A stretch of DNA of 41,805 nt from Nocardia thailandica NBRC 100428 (lineage in GTDB: Bacteria; Actinomycetota; Actinomycetes; Mycobacteriales; Mycobacteriaceae), in contig NZ_BAGK01000067.1 in the NCBI RefSeq assembly GCF_000308795.1, forward strand, positions 1-41,805, written 5' to 3'. The notes below the pieces were generated by a model. It searched no databases, had not been told where the DNA came from, and saw only the letters and a program-made list of their open reading frames with translations. A program made the position numbers and the translations under genes. Positions 1 to 7,583 of this stretch are shown one piece after another (the first letter of the stretch is position 1; each line of letters opens with the position of its first letter).

Positions 1-716
1 GCACCACGCAGAAGGCCAGCCGGATCCGGCAGATCACGGCGACCAAGACCCGCGAATCGCTGCAGACCACCGCGCAGCTCACGCAGGTCCACGAGGCCGA
101 CGTCACCAAGATCGCGCACCTGCGTCAGCTGGCCAAGCGGTCCTTCGCCGAGCGCGAGGGCGTCAACCTGACCTACCTGCCGTTCTTCGCCAAGGCCGTG
201 GTCGAGGCCCTCGGCGTGCACCCGAACGTGAACGCGTCCTACAACGAGGACACCAAGGAGATCACCTACCACTCCTCGGTGCACCTCGGCATCGCCGTCG
301 ACACCGACCAGGGCCTGCTGTCCCCGGTCATCCACAACGCCAGCGACCTGTCGCTGGCCGGCCTGGCCCGCGCGATCGCCGACATCGCCGACCGCGCGCG
401 CAACGGCGGCCTGAAGCCGGACGAGCTGTCCGGCGGCACCTTCACCATCACCAACATCGGCAGCCAGGGCGCGCTGTTCGACACCCCGATCCTGGTTCCG
501 CCGCAGGCGGCCATGCTCGGCACCGGCGCGATCGTCAAGCGCCCGGTCGTGGTGACCGACGAGACCGGTGGCGAGTCCATCGGTGTCCGGTCGATGGTGT
601 ACCTGCCGCTGACCTACGACCACCGCCTCATCGACGGCGCCGACGCGGGCCGTTTCCTCACCACCATCCGGCATCGGCTGGAAGAGGCGGCGTTCGAGGC
701 CGATCTGGGTCTGTAA
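1..716 (+). CDS. sucB: Dihydrolipoamide acyltransferase (2-oxoglutarate/pyruvate dehydrogenase E2), C-terminal part
   Basis: The gene enters from the left edge, reading from base 3, so the lipoyl and subunit-binding domains are missing. What remains is the catalytic acyltransferase domain. It includes the family's [20 protein letters not shown] stretch near the start of the window, the core segment [13 protein letters not shown], and the active-site motif [12 protein letters not shown], whose His and Asp act in acyl transfer to CoA. It ends at a TAA at 714-716. The enzyme is the E2 core of a 2-oxoacid dehydrogenase complex in the cytoplasm and carries lipoyl groups. The lipB and lipA genes that make those groups lie just downstream, as in mycobacteria, where this gene (sucB/dlaT) is shared between complexes. 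I am confident of the family; which 2-oxoacid it serves rests on synteny. Confidence 0.93.
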   Translation, partial: TTQKASRIRQITATKTRESLQTTAQLTQVHEADVTKIAHLRQLAKRSFAEREGVNLTYLPFFAKAVVEALGVHPNVNASYNEDTKEITYHSSVHLGIAVDTDQGLLSPVIHNASDLSLAGLARAIADIADRARNGGLKPDELSGGTFTITNIGSQGALFDTPILVPPQAAMLGTGAIVKRPVVVTDETGGESIGVRSMVYLPLTYDHRLIDGADAGRFLTTIRHRLEEAAFEADLGL

Positions 717-725
717 GCGGTACCC

Positions 726-1622
726 ATGAAGGTGGTGATCGCCGGCTCGTCCGGGTTGATCGGGCGTGCGCTGGTCACGGCGCTGCGCCGGGACGGGCAC
801 GAGGTCGCCCGCCTGGTGCGGCGCGCCCCGCAGGCGCCGGACGAATTCGCGTGGCACCCCGCGCGCGCCCAGCTCGACGAGCGGGCGTTGCGCGGGGCCG
901 ACGCCGTGGTGAACCTGTGCGGCGCGAGCATCGGCGCGCGCCGGTGGAACGGCAGCTACAAGCAGGAGCTGCGCGACAGCCGGATCACCCCCACCGACGT
1001 CCTGGCCGCCGCGGTCGCGGCCGCGGGCGTGCCGACGCTGGTCAACGCCAGCGGCGTGCACTACTACGGCAGCGGCAACGGTGACCGGGTCGTCGACGAA
1101 TCGTCCCCGGTGGGTACGGGTTTCCTTGCGCGGTTGTGCGCGGACTGGGAGGCCGCGACCGCCCCCGCCGCCGAGGCGGGTGCGCGGGTGGTGCTCGTGC
1201 GCAGCGCCGTGGTCCTGGCCCGGCACGGCGGCATCCTGTCCACCCTGCAGCCGCTGTACTGGCTGGGGCTGGGCGGGCGGCTGGGCAGCGGCCGCCAGTA
1301 CACACCGTGGGTGTCCCTGGAGGACGAGGTCGGCGCGATCCAGTTCGCCCTGACCCACCCCGAGATCAGCGGGCCGATCAACGCCGCGGGCCCGGCGCCG
1401 GTCACCAACGGCGAGTTCTCCCGGGCCCTCGGTCGCGCGCTGCACCGGCCCGCCACCCTGATCGTCCCGGGGTTCGCGCTGCGCGCGGTCGTCGGCGAGT
1501 TCGCCGACGAGACGGTGCTGCGCGGCCCGCGGGCCATCCCCCGGGCGCTGGAGGAGGCCGGATACCGGTTCCAGCACCCCACCATCGGCGCCGCCCTCGC
1601 CGCCGCCGTCGGACAGGAGTGA
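726..1622 (+). CDS. TIGR01777 family NAD(P)-dependent epimerase (SDR39U1-like)
   Basis: A 298-residue extended SDR protein. An N-terminal Rossmann motif GSSGLIG (about residues 8-14) binds NAD(P). Then come VNLCGASIG, the YYGSG segment at the active-site Tyr position, and the late TIGR01777 signature [10 protein letters not shown]. The family (E. coli YfcH, human SDR39U1) has no firmly assigned substrate. The start follows the sucB stop by 9 nt with no clear Shine-Dalgarno sequence, which suggests co-transcription with sucB. In mycobacteria the equivalent gene lies in the same place between sucB and lipB, so this copy is the ancestral one. A second member fused to an SRPBCC domain lies at 6232-7575. 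Confidence 0.9.
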   Translation: MKVVIAGSSGLIGRALVTALRRDGHEVARLVRRAPQAPDEFAWHPARAQLDERALRGADAVVNLCGASIGARRWNGSYKQELRDSRITPTDVLAAAVAAAGVPTLVNASGVHYYGSGNGDRVVDESSPVGTGFLARLCADWEAATAPAAEAGARVVLVRSAVVLARHGGILSTLQPLYWLGLGGRLGSGRQYTPWVSLEDEVGAIQFALTHPEISGPINAAGPAPVTNGEFSRALGRALHRPATLIVPGFALRAVVGEFADETVLRGPRAIPRALEEAGYRFQHPTIGAALAAAVGQE

Positions 1623-1626
1623 GCCG

Positions 1627-2148
1627 ATGACCGTCGCGACCACCGTGATCCGCGAGGCCGTCGCCGGCGACCTGCCCGCGATCCTGGTCATCCACAACGC
1701 CAACATCGCCGCCTCGACCGCGATCTGGGACACCGAGCAGGTCGAGCTCGCCGAGCGCCGCGCCTGGTTCGACCAGCGCGCCGCCGCGCACATGCCGATC
1801 CTGGTCGCCGAGATCGGCGGGGAGGTCGCCGGGTACGCCTCCTACGGGCAATGGCGGCCCAAGTCCGGCTACCGCTTCACCGTGGAGAACTCGGTCTACG
1901 TCGACGAGCGGTTCCAGCGCCGCGGGGTGGCGAGGGCGCTGCTCACCGAACTGATCGCGCGCGCCCGCGCCTCGCACCGCGTGCACGCGATGGTCGCGGC
2001 CATCGAGTCGGGCAACACCGGTTCCATCGCCCTGCACGAACGGTTCGGCTTCGTCACCGTCGGCGAGCTGCCCGAGGTCGGCCACAAGTTCGGCCGCTGG
2101 ATGGACCTGACTCTCATGCAACTCACCCTGCCGATGGGACAGGAGTAA
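1627..2148 (+). CDS. GNAT N-acetyltransferase, phosphinothricin-acetyltransferase-like
   Basis: A 173-residue single-domain GNAT protein. It has the PAT-type beginning (REAVAGDLPAILVIHN, then an NTW-like STAIWDTE segment), the acetyl-CoA-binding motif A QRRGVARALL (about residues 98-107), and the late motif SGNTGSIALHERFGF seen in PAT/MddA relatives. These enzymes acetylate small amines such as phosphinothricin, methionine sulfoximine or amino acids; the real substrate here is unknown. The gene starts 4 nt after the epimerase stop, with GGACAGGAG as ribosome-binding site, and ends just before the strong RBS of lipB, so it belongs to the same operon. In mycobacteria I do not recall a GNAT gene between the epimerase and lipB, so it looks like a lineage-specific insertion. 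Confidence 0.88.
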   Translation: MTVATTVIREAVAGDLPAILVIHNANIAASTAIWDTEQVELAERRAWFDQRAAAHMPILVAEIGGEVAGYASYGQWRPKSGYRFTVENSVYVDERFQRRGVARALLTELIARARASHRVHAMVAAIESGNTGSIALHERFGFVTVGELPEVGHKFGRWMDLTLMQLTLPMGQE

Positions 2149-2157
2149 GGAGGCACC

Positions 2158-2928
2158 ATGTCCGGGCGTACCGTCGAGGATGTGACCACCGCACGTACCG
2201 CGTCCGCGCGACTCGATCCCACCCCGATCGTCGTCGAGCATCTCGGGCTGATCGATTACCACGCCGCCTGGGACCGCCAGCGGGCCCTCGCGGACGACCG
2301 CGCCGAGGGCCGCGGGTCCGACACGCTCCTGCTGCTCGAGCACCCGCCGGTGTTCACCGCGGGTCGCCGCACCGAGGACACCGACCTGCCCGCCGACGGC
2401 ACCCCCGTCGTGCAGGTCGACCGGGGCGGCAAGATCACCTGGCACGGCCCCGGCCAGCTGGTCGGCTACCCGATCGTCCGCCTGGCGGAGCCGATCGACG
2501 TGGTGAACTACGTGCGCCGCCTCGAGGAAGCCCTCATCTCGGTGTGCGCCGGGCTCGGCCTCGACTGCGGCCGGGTCGACGGGCGGTCGGGCGTGTGGCT
2601 GCCCGCCAACGACTTCCAGCCCGAGCGCAAGGTCGCCGCGATCGGTGTCCGGGTGCAGCGTGGGGTCGCCCTGCACGGCATCTCGCTGAACTGCAACTCC
2701 AGCCTGGACGGGTTCGGCTCGATCGTCCCCTGCGGCATCCGCGACGCGGGCGTGACCACGCTCAGCCGCGAACTCGCCCGCGAGGTCACCGTCGCGGAGA
2801 TGACCCCGCTGGTGGCCGAGGCCATCATCGCCGCGCTCGACGGCGTCCTCCCGGTGCGGACCCATGACATAGATCGCACCACCGCCGCCGAACCGGCCGC
2901 CGCGACCGGCGTAGAGTCGATCCGGTGA
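2158..2928 (+). CDS. lipB: Octanoyltransferase (lipoyl biosynthesis)
   Basis: LipB moves the octanoyl group from octanoyl-ACP to the lipoyl domains of 2-oxoacid dehydrogenases and the glycine cleavage H protein. It is the first step of endogenous lipoate synthesis, in the cytoplasm. The 256-residue product has the family signature [18 protein letters not shown], the conserved Lys in RKVAAIG and the catalytic Cys in the PCGI motif. The ATG at 2158 follows AAGGAGG by 5 nt, the best ribosome-binding site in this operon, which supports this start. The N-terminus is about 20 residues longer than in the shortest homologues. The stop overlaps the GTG of lipA in a GTGA tetranucleotide. Lipoylation of the E2 protein encoded upstream links the operon functionally. 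Confidence 0.97.
   Translation: MSGRTVEDVTTARTASARLDPTPIVVEHLGLIDYHAAWDRQRALADDRAEGRGSDTLLLLEHPPVFTAGRRTEDTDLPADGTPVVQVDRGGKITWHGPGQLVGYPIVRLAEPIDVVNYVRRLEEALISVCAGLGLDCGRVDGRSGVWLPANDFQPERKVAAIGVRVQRGVALHGISLNCNSSLDGFGSIVPCGIRDAGVTTLSRELAREVTVAEMTPLVAEAIIAALDGVLPVRTHDIDRTTAAEPAAATGVESIR
2912..2917 (+). promoter_or_regulatory. -10 box for a possible leaderless lipA transcript, inside lipB
   Basis: TAGAGT lies 7 nt upstream of the lipA GTG at 2925, the distance expected if transcription starts at the start codon. It matches the actinobacterial TANNNT consensus. It falls in the poorly conserved lipB tail. No convincing -35 was found. This would let lipA be made separately from lipB. Confidence 0.4.
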
Positions 2929-3947
2929 GCTCAGTGGACGCATCCGCACCGGCCGGCCGCAAACTGCTGCGTATCGAAGCGCGCAACGCCGAAACCCCCA
3001 TCGAGCGCAAACCCAAGTGGATCCGCACCCGGGCCACCATGGGCCCCGAGTACACCGAGCTCAAGGGTCTGGTGAAGCGCGAGGGCCTGCACACGGTGTG
3101 CGAGGAAGCGGGCTGCCCCAACATCTTCGAATGCTGGGAGGACCGCGAGGCCACCTTCCTCATCGGCGGTGAGCAGTGCACCCGGCGCTGCGACTTCTGC
3201 CAGATCGACACCGGCAAGCCGGCCGCCCTCGACCGCGACGAACCCCGCCGCGTCGCCGAGAGCGTGCAGGCGATGGGCCTGCGCTACTCCACCATCACCG
3301 GCGTCGCCCGCGACGACCTGCCCGACGGCGGCGCCTGGCTCTACGCCGAGACCGTCCGCGCGATCAAGCGCGTCAACCCCGCGACGGGCGTCGAGCTGCT
3401 GATCCCCGACTTCAACGCCGTCCCCGACCAGCTGGCCGAGGTCTTCTCCTCCTGCCCCGAGGTGCTGGCGCACAACCTGGAGACCGTCCCCCGCGTCTTC
3501 AAGCGGATCCGCCCCGCGTTCCGTTACGAGCGTTCCCTCGCGGTCCTCACCGCCGCGCGCGAGGCGGGCCTGGTCACCAAGTCCAACCTGATCCTCGGCA
3601 TGGGCGAGACCCCCGAGGAGGTCACCACCGCCCTGCGCGACCTGCACGAGGCGGGCTGCGACATCATCACCATCACCCAGTACCTGCGCCCGAGCCCCCG
3701 CCACCACCCGGTGGATCGCTGGGTCAAGCCGGAGGAGTTCGTCGAGCACTCCCGCGTCGCCGAGGAGATCGGCTTCGCCGGCGTCATGGCGGGCCCGCTG
3801 GTCCGCTCCTCCTACCGCGCGGGCCGCCTCTACGCCCAGGCGATGGCGCACCACGGCCGCGAGATCCCCGCCGACATGGCCCATCTCGCCCAGGAGGGCA
3901 CCGCCGCCCAGGAAGCGGGCGCGGTCCTCGCCCGCTTCGGCAGCTGA
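2925..3947 (+). CDS. lipA: Lipoyl synthase (radical SAM)
   Basis: LipA inserts two sulfur atoms into protein-bound octanoyl groups to make lipoyl, using a radical-SAM cluster and a sacrificial auxiliary [4Fe-4S] cluster. Both cluster motifs are visible. The auxiliary cysteines are C59, C64 and C70 ([12 protein letters not shown]). The radical-SAM motif CTRRCDFC gives C85, C89 and C92. The C-terminal RSSYRAG contains the serine that ligates the auxiliary cluster. The length of 340 residues is normal. Translation starts at a GTG overlapping the lipB stop; a TAGAGT box 7 nt upstream suggests it can also be read from a leaderless transcript. In mycobacteria lipA is followed by a DUF4191 gene and then glnA; here it is followed by ppnP. 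Confidence 0.98.
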   Translation: MSSVDASAPAGRKLLRIEARNAETPIERKPKWIRTRATMGPEYTELKGLVKREGLHTVCEEAGCPNIFECWEDREATFLIGGEQCTRRCDFCQIDTGKPAALDRDEPRRVAESVQAMGLRYSTITGVARDDLPDGGAWLYAETVRAIKRVNPATGVELLIPDFNAVPDQLAEVFSSCPEVLAHNLETVPRVFKRIRPAFRYERSLAVLTAAREAGLVTKSNLILGMGETPEEVTTALRDLHEAGCDIITITQYLRPSPRHHPVDRWVKPEEFVEHSRVAEEIGFAGVMAGPLVRSSYRAGRLYAQAMAHHGREIPADMAHLAQEGTAAQEAGAVLARFGS

Positions 3948-3949
3948 CC

Positions 3950-3955
3950 TAAACT
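3950..3955 (+). promoter_or_regulatory. -10 box for ppnP
   Basis: TAAACT lies just after the lipA stop and 29 nt before the ppnP ATG, giving a predicted leader of about 23 nt. The leader holds a short dyad, TGAGG (3955-3959) with CCTCA (3964-3968), around the predicted transcription start, and GGAAGGAA as ribosome-binding site. A second dyad pairs GGTTCC at 3958 with GGAACC at 3979, which would fold over that site. Confidence 0.45.
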
Positions 3956-3984
3956 GAGGTTCCCCTCACCTGCTGGAAGGAACC

Positions 3985-4296
3985 ATGTCGAAGTTCGAGA
4001 ACGTCTCCGTGACGAAGACCGCCAATGTCTATTTCGACGGCAAGTGCGTCAGCCACAACATCGAGCTGGCCGACGGCACCGCCAAGTCGGTCGGCGTCAT
4101 CCTGCCGTCGAAGCTGACCTTCGGCACGGGAGCCCCGGAGATCATGGAGCTGCTCGAGGGTGAGGCGAAGGTGACCCTGCCGGGCGAGACGGAGCCGAAG
4201 GTGTTCCGTGGCGGGGAGTCGTTCTCGGTGCCGGGCAACAGCTCCTTCGACATCGAGGTCACCGAAACCCTGCACTACGTCTGCCATTTCGGCTGA
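3985..4296 (+). CDS. ppnP: Pyrimidine/purine nucleoside phosphorylase (DUF1255)
   Basis: A 103-residue small cupin-like protein that matches PpnP (formerly YaiE) over its whole length. It starts with [21 protein letters not shown], continues through [20 protein letters not shown] and ends with the typical tail LHYVCHF. PpnP splits many nucleosides with phosphate into the free base and ribose-1-phosphate, so it acts in nucleoside salvage. Its start is fixed by GGAAGGAACC just upstream. It appears to have its own promoter between lipA and itself. It is followed by a strong hairpin that ends the rightward operon. Confidence 0.93.
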   Translation: MSKFENVSVTKTANVYFDGKCVSHNIELADGTAKSVGVILPSKLTFGTGAPEIMELLEGEAKVTLPGETEPKVFRGGESFSVPGNSSFDIEVTETLHYVCHFG

Positions 4297-4304
4297 GCGC
4301 ACCG

Positions 4305-4348
4305 CGCGGCGAGGGCGGCGGTCCGGCCGGGCCGCCGCCCTCGCCGCG
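4305..4348. terminator. GC-rich hairpin between convergent genes
   Basis: Bases 4305-4321 pair perfectly with 4332-4348 (17 bp stem, 10 nt loop). It lies between the stop of ppnP (+) and the stop of the SDR gene (-). There is no T-tract on either strand, as is common for actinobacterial terminators. Its position suggests bidirectional termination. Confidence 0.75.
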
Positions 4349-4355
4349 TCCGGGC

Positions 4356-5090
4356 TCAGAAGCTCTTGTGCGGGATGCCCGCGGTGAGGCCGCCGTCGAC
4401 GACGAATTCCGCGCCGGTGGAGTAGGACGACTCGTCGGAGGCGAGGTAGGCCACCAACGCCGAGACCTCGTCGGAGTCCGCGGCCCGGCCCAGCGGGATC
4501 TGCAGGAAGTCCGCGGGGATGTTCTCGGTCATCGGGGTCGTGATCAGGCCCGGGTGTACCGAGTTGACCCGGATGCCCTGGGGCGCGAGCTCGAGGGCGG
4601 CCGACTTGGTGAGGCCGCGGACCGCGAACTTGGTGGCGGTGTAGCCGTGCAGGCCGGGGCTGCCGCGCATGCCCTCGACCGAGGAGATGTTCACGATCGA
4701 CCCGCCGCCGGTCATGGCGGGGACCACGGCCTGCATGCCGAGGAAGGTGCCGGTCAGGTTGATGTCGATGATGCGCTGCCATTCGTCGAGGGCGAAGTCG
4801 ACGAGGCGGTTGCCGTTGGCGATTCCCGCGTTGTTGATCAGCACCTGCACGCCGCCGAAGCGCTCGACGGCGAGTTCGACCACGGCTTTCCACTGATCCG
4901 GCTCGCGCACGTCGAGGTGCTGGTACACCGCCGCCTCGCCGAGTTCGGCGGCGAGGGCCTCGCCCTCGGCGTCGAGCACGTCCCCGAGCACGACCGAGGC
5001 GCCCTCGCCGACGAACCGCCGCGCGTGTGCCGCGCCCATGCCTCGCGCCGCGCCGCTGATCACCGCGACCTTGCCTGCCAACCGTCCCAC
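4356..5090 (-). CDS. Short-chain dehydrogenase, FabG3 / 3-alpha,20-beta-hydroxysteroid dehydrogenase-like
   Basis: A 244-residue classical SDR. It has the cofactor motif SGAARGMGAAHARRF, the NNAGI motif, catalytic Ser in NISSVEG, YTATK as the YxxxK pair, and the late motif DESSYSTGAEFVVDGG. The sequence resembles mycobacterial FabG3 (Rv2002), an NADH-dependent 3-alpha/20-beta-hydroxysteroid dehydrogenase, closely enough to suggest a steroid or related ketone substrate. I chose the GTG at 5088-5090 because AAAGGAG lies 8 nt upstream and the product then begins VGRLAGKVA, right at the Rossmann fold; the open frame continues upstream to 5186 without a family match. It stands alone and converges with ppnP. 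Confidence 0.9.
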   Translation of the reverse strand: MGRLAGKVAVISGAARGMGAAHARRFVGEGASVVLGDVLDAEGEALAAELGEAAVYQHLDVREPDQWKAVVELAVERFGGVQVLINNAGIANGNRLVDFALDEWQRIIDINLTGTFLGMQAVVPAMTGGGSIVNISSVEGMRGSPGLHGYTATKFAVRGLTKSAALELAPQGIRVNSVHPGLITTPMTENIPADFLQIPLGRAADSDEVSALVAYLASDESSYSTGAEFVVDGGLTAGIPHKSF

Positions 5091-5166
5091 GTTCCGATCT
5101 CCTTTCGAGCGAATAGCTCTCTCACCGTAGGAAACCGTGCCGGGCGCCGGGAGGTTTCCGGCGAGA

Positions 5167-6159
5167 TCAGTGTGTATCGGGCACATCGATCAGCGCGCGG
5201 CACACGTGCCAGAGGGCGGTGACCTGGGCGTCGGTGTAGCGGGTGCCCGGGCGCAGGTGCTGGGGCCGGATCCGGCGGTCGTGCCAGAACTGCCCGCTGG
5301 GCACCTTTCGGGCGGTGGCGGCGAGCCAGACGGCCGTGTCGGCGCCGTCGGCCGGGGTGCGCAGCAGGGGCCGGGCGATCCGCCGGAAGCGGGGCAGCGC
5401 GTCGGCGATGCCGGGGGTGTCGACCCAGCCGGGGTGCACGGCGTGCACCCCGACCCGCTCCTCGGCGAGTTCCGCGGCCAGCAGCGGCGTCAGCGCGACC
5501 TGCATCCGCTTGGTGCGGGCGTAGGCGCGGGCGCCGCGGTACTCGCCGTCGCGGTATTCGGGGTCGTCGGTCGCCAGCGGCTGGGCGTACATGCCGCCCG
5601 AGGACATCAGCACCACCCGCGCGCCGCGCGCGGCCGCGAGCAGCGGCCGGACCAGTTCGGTGAGCAGCAGCGGGCCGAGCACGTGGGTGGCGAAGGTCAG
5701 TTCGTGCCCGGCCGAGTTCTCCCGGCGCTCCGGCGGGAGCACGCCCGCGTTGTGCACGAGGACATCGATCGGGGCGTCGCCGAGTTCTGCGGCGGCGCGC
5801 CGGACCGAATCCGGTTCGGCCACATCGCAGATCACCACGGACACGGCCGCGCCGGGATGCCGCTCCCGCAGTCGCGCCGCCGCGGCGGCGCCCCGGCGCG
5901 CGTCGCGCACGGCGAGGACGACCGCCGCGCCCCGGCTCGCCAGCCCGTCGGCGACGGCGAGGCCGATGCCGCTGTTGGCGCCGGTGACCACGGCGCGTCT
6001 GCCGCGCAGGGCGTCGGCGGCGGGGTCGCCGGGCGGCCAGGTCCGGCGCCGGATCGCGATGCCGAGTCGGCTGTAGCCGGGGATGACGGCGCGGTCGAGC
6101 AGCGCGTCCCCTGTCGAAGGCTCGAACTCTGCATCGTTGTCCGCCTGGTCTCCGCTCAT
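5167..6159 (-). CDS. Short-chain dehydrogenase/reductase, probable member of the light/B12 regulon
   Basis: A 330-residue SDR. It carries TGANSGIGLAVADGL (NAD(P) binding), HNAGVLPPERR, a serine-rich MSSGGMYAQP segment and YARTK (catalytic YxxxK). The frame is open far upstream to 7398, but the dehydrogenase starts at ATG 6157-6159. TATTGT (-10) is 6 nt upstream of this ATG, so the mRNA is probably leaderless. An N-terminal stretch of about 50 residues precedes the Rossmann fold and includes VIPGYSRLGIAIRRR, as in several actinobacterial homologues. The substrate is unknown. It is divergent from the SRPBCC-epimerase gene, with an operator-like 21-bp element between them, which suggests joint control with the photolyase cluster. 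SDR genes are known members of light- or singlet-oxygen-induced clusters elsewhere. Confidence 0.87.
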   Translation of the reverse strand: MSGDQADNDAEFEPSTGDALLDRAVIPGYSRLGIAIRRRTWPPGDPAADALRGRRAVVTGANSGIGLAVADGLASRGAAVVLAVRDARRGAAAAARLRERHPGAAVSVVICDVAEPDSVRRAAAELGDAPIDVLVHNAGVLPPERRENSAGHELTFATHVLGPLLLTELVRPLLAAARGARVVLMSSGGMYAQPLATDDPEYRDGEYRGARAYARTKRMQVALTPLLAAELAEERVGVHAVHPGWVDTPGIADALPRFRRIARPLLRTPADGADTAVWLAATARKVPSGQFWHDRRIRPQHLRPGTRYTDAQVTALWHVCRALIDVPDTH

Positions 6160-6165
6160 CACCCC

Positions 6166-6171
6166 ACAATA
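6166..6171 (-). promoter_or_regulatory. -10 box of the SDR gene (leaderless)
   Basis: On the minus strand this reads TATTGT, followed by 6 nt and the ATG at 6159. The matching -35 region (about 6189-6195) falls inside the 21-bp element at 6180-6200, so a protein bound there should block this promoter. Confidence 0.5.
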
Positions 6172-6179
6172 CCGCGTGA

Positions 6180-6200
6180 AACGATGCACCAACGGTTCAC
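6180..6200 (+). promoter_or_regulatory. Degenerate copy of the MerR/CarH-type operator
   Basis: This element matches the complement of the 21-bp repeats at 11000-11020 and 12319-12339 at 16 of 21 positions. The two half-sites are GATGCA (6183-6188) and GGTTCA (6194-6199), spaced 11 bp start to start, as in the other copies (GATGCA and GATTCA). It overlaps the -35 hexamer of the rightward gene and the -35 region of the leftward gene. Confidence 0.55.
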
Positions 6201-6225
6201 TTTCGCTCGAGCGGGCGACTAGAGT
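6196..6225 (+). promoter_or_regulatory. Promoter of the SRPBCC-epimerase gene (leaderless)
   Basis: TTCACT (6196-6201) and TAGAGT (6220-6225) are separated by 18 bp, and the ATG follows 6 nt after the -10. The -35 hexamer overlaps one half-site of the operator-like element at 6180-6200. Confidence 0.55.
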
Positions 6226-6231
6226 CGAGCC

Positions 6232-7575
6232 ATGGGCATCGACTGTTCGGAGCTTGTCCCCGCACCCCGCGACGAGGTCTTCGCGTGGTTCGCCCGGCCC
6301 GGCGCGTTCACGCGCCTCGCGCCGCCCTGGCAGCCCGTCCGGCTGCTCGGGGAGGCCGACGACCTGGCCCGCGGCTCGGCCGTTCTCGGCCTGCCGGGCG
6401 GGCTGCGCTGGGTCGCCCGCCACGATCCCGCCGCCTACGACCCGCCGCACCGCTTCGTTGACGCGATCGCCGTCGACGGGCTCGCCTCCGCGCCGATCGG
6501 GCGCCTGCTGCCGTGGCGGCACACCCACGAGTTCGAGGCGGTCGACGCCGGACACACCCGCGTGGCAGATCACGTGGACACCCCCGTCCCCGCCCGCCTG
6601 CTGCGGCCGATGTTCGACTACCGCTACCGCCAGCTCACCGACGACCTGGCCGCGCACGGCCGGGCGGCCCGGGCGGGCTTCACCCGGCGCATGATCGCCG
6701 TCACCGGCGCCTCCGGCCTGGTCGGCACCGCGCTGTGCGCGTTCCTGTCCACCGGCGGTCACGAGGTCGTCCGGCTGGTGCGCCACGCGCCGGGCGGCCC
6801 CGGCGAACGCCGGTGGAACCCCGACGATCCCGCGCCCGACCTGCTCACCGGTGTCGACGCGGTCGTCCACCTGGCCGGCGCGTCGATCGCGGGCCGGTTC
6901 ACCGCCGACCACCGCCGCGCGGTCGCCGACAGCCGTGTCGGGCCGACCAGGGCGCTGGCCGACCTCGCGGCCCGCTCCGGTGTCGGCACCTTCGTCTCCG
7001 CGTCCGCGATCGGCTACTACGGCTACGACCGCGGCGACGAGATCCTCACCGAGACGGCCGATCCCGGCGACGGCTTCCTGGCCGAGGTGGTCACCGCCTG
7101 GGAGGCGGCGAGCGCGCCCGCCGCGGCCGCGGGCGTGCGGGTGGTGCGGGTCCGCACCGGCATCGTGCAGTCCCCGGCGGGCGGCACGTTGCGGCTGCTG
7201 CGTCCGCTCTTCGCGGCGGGCCTCGGCGGCCGCATCGGCGACGGCGCGCAGTGGCTGTCGTGGATCGGCCTCGACGACCTGCTCGACATCTATCACCGTG
7301 CGCTCTGGGACGATTCGCTCGTCGGTGCCGTCAACGCGGTCGCCCCCGAACCGGTGCGCAACCGCGAGTACACCGAGGTGCTGGCCCGGGTGCTGCACCG
7401 GCCCGCCCTGCTCCCGGTCCCCTCCTTCGGCCCCGCCCTGCTGCTGGGCCGCCAGGGCGCGCGCGAGCTGGCCGAGGCGAGCCAGCGCGTGTCACCGGCC
7501 CGCCTGTCCGGGGCCGGGCACGCCTTCCGCTCGCCTGGCCTCGAACCCACCCTGCGTCACCTGCTCGGCCGCTGA
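6232..7575 (+). CDS. SRPBCC domain fused to TIGR01777 epimerase
   Basis: A 447-residue two-domain protein. Residues 1 to about 155 form an SRPBCC (START-like) ligand-binding domain with the typical pattern of beta strands and the HTHEFEAVDAGHTRVADHV segment. Residues from about 157 form a TIGR01777 epimerase with TGASGLVGTALC, VHLAGASIAG, the YYGYD active-site region and the SWIGLDDLLD signature. The fusion is known in actinobacteria; the substrate is not known, though the hydrophobic SRPBCC pocket suggests a lipid- or polyketide-like ligand. It starts 72 nt from the divergent SDR gene and converges with the methyltransferase operon 8 nt away. A -10 box 6 nt before the ATG suggests leaderless expression from a promoter overlapped by the regulon's operator element. 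Confidence 0.9.
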   Translation: MGIDCSELVPAPRDEVFAWFARPGAFTRLAPPWQPVRLLGEADDLARGSAVLGLPGGLRWVARHDPAAYDPPHRFVDAIAVDGLASAPIGRLLPWRHTHEFEAVDAGHTRVADHVDTPVPARLLRPMFDYRYRQLTDDLAAHGRAARAGFTRRMIAVTGASGLVGTALCAFLSTGGHEVVRLVRHAPGGPGERRWNPDDPAPDLLTGVDAVVHLAGASIAGRFTADHRRAVADSRVGPTRALADLAARSGVGTFVSASAIGYYGYDRGDEILTETADPGDGFLAEVVTAWEAASAPAAAAGVRVVRVRTGIVQSPAGGTLRLLRPLFAAGLGGRIGDGAQWLSWIGLDDLLDIYHRALWDDSLVGAVNAVAPEPVRNREYTEVLARVLHRPALLPVPSFGPALLLGRQGARELAEASQRVSPARLSGAGHAFRSPGLEPTLRHLLGR

Positions 7576-7583
7576 CCCGACCT

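Noticed and set aside
5167..7398. A 743-residue minus-strand frame covering the SDR and antisense of the SRPBCC-epimerase
   Set aside because: Only the last 330 residues from ATG 6159 resemble a protein family. The upstream part is antisense to a clear gene and is an effect of high GC.
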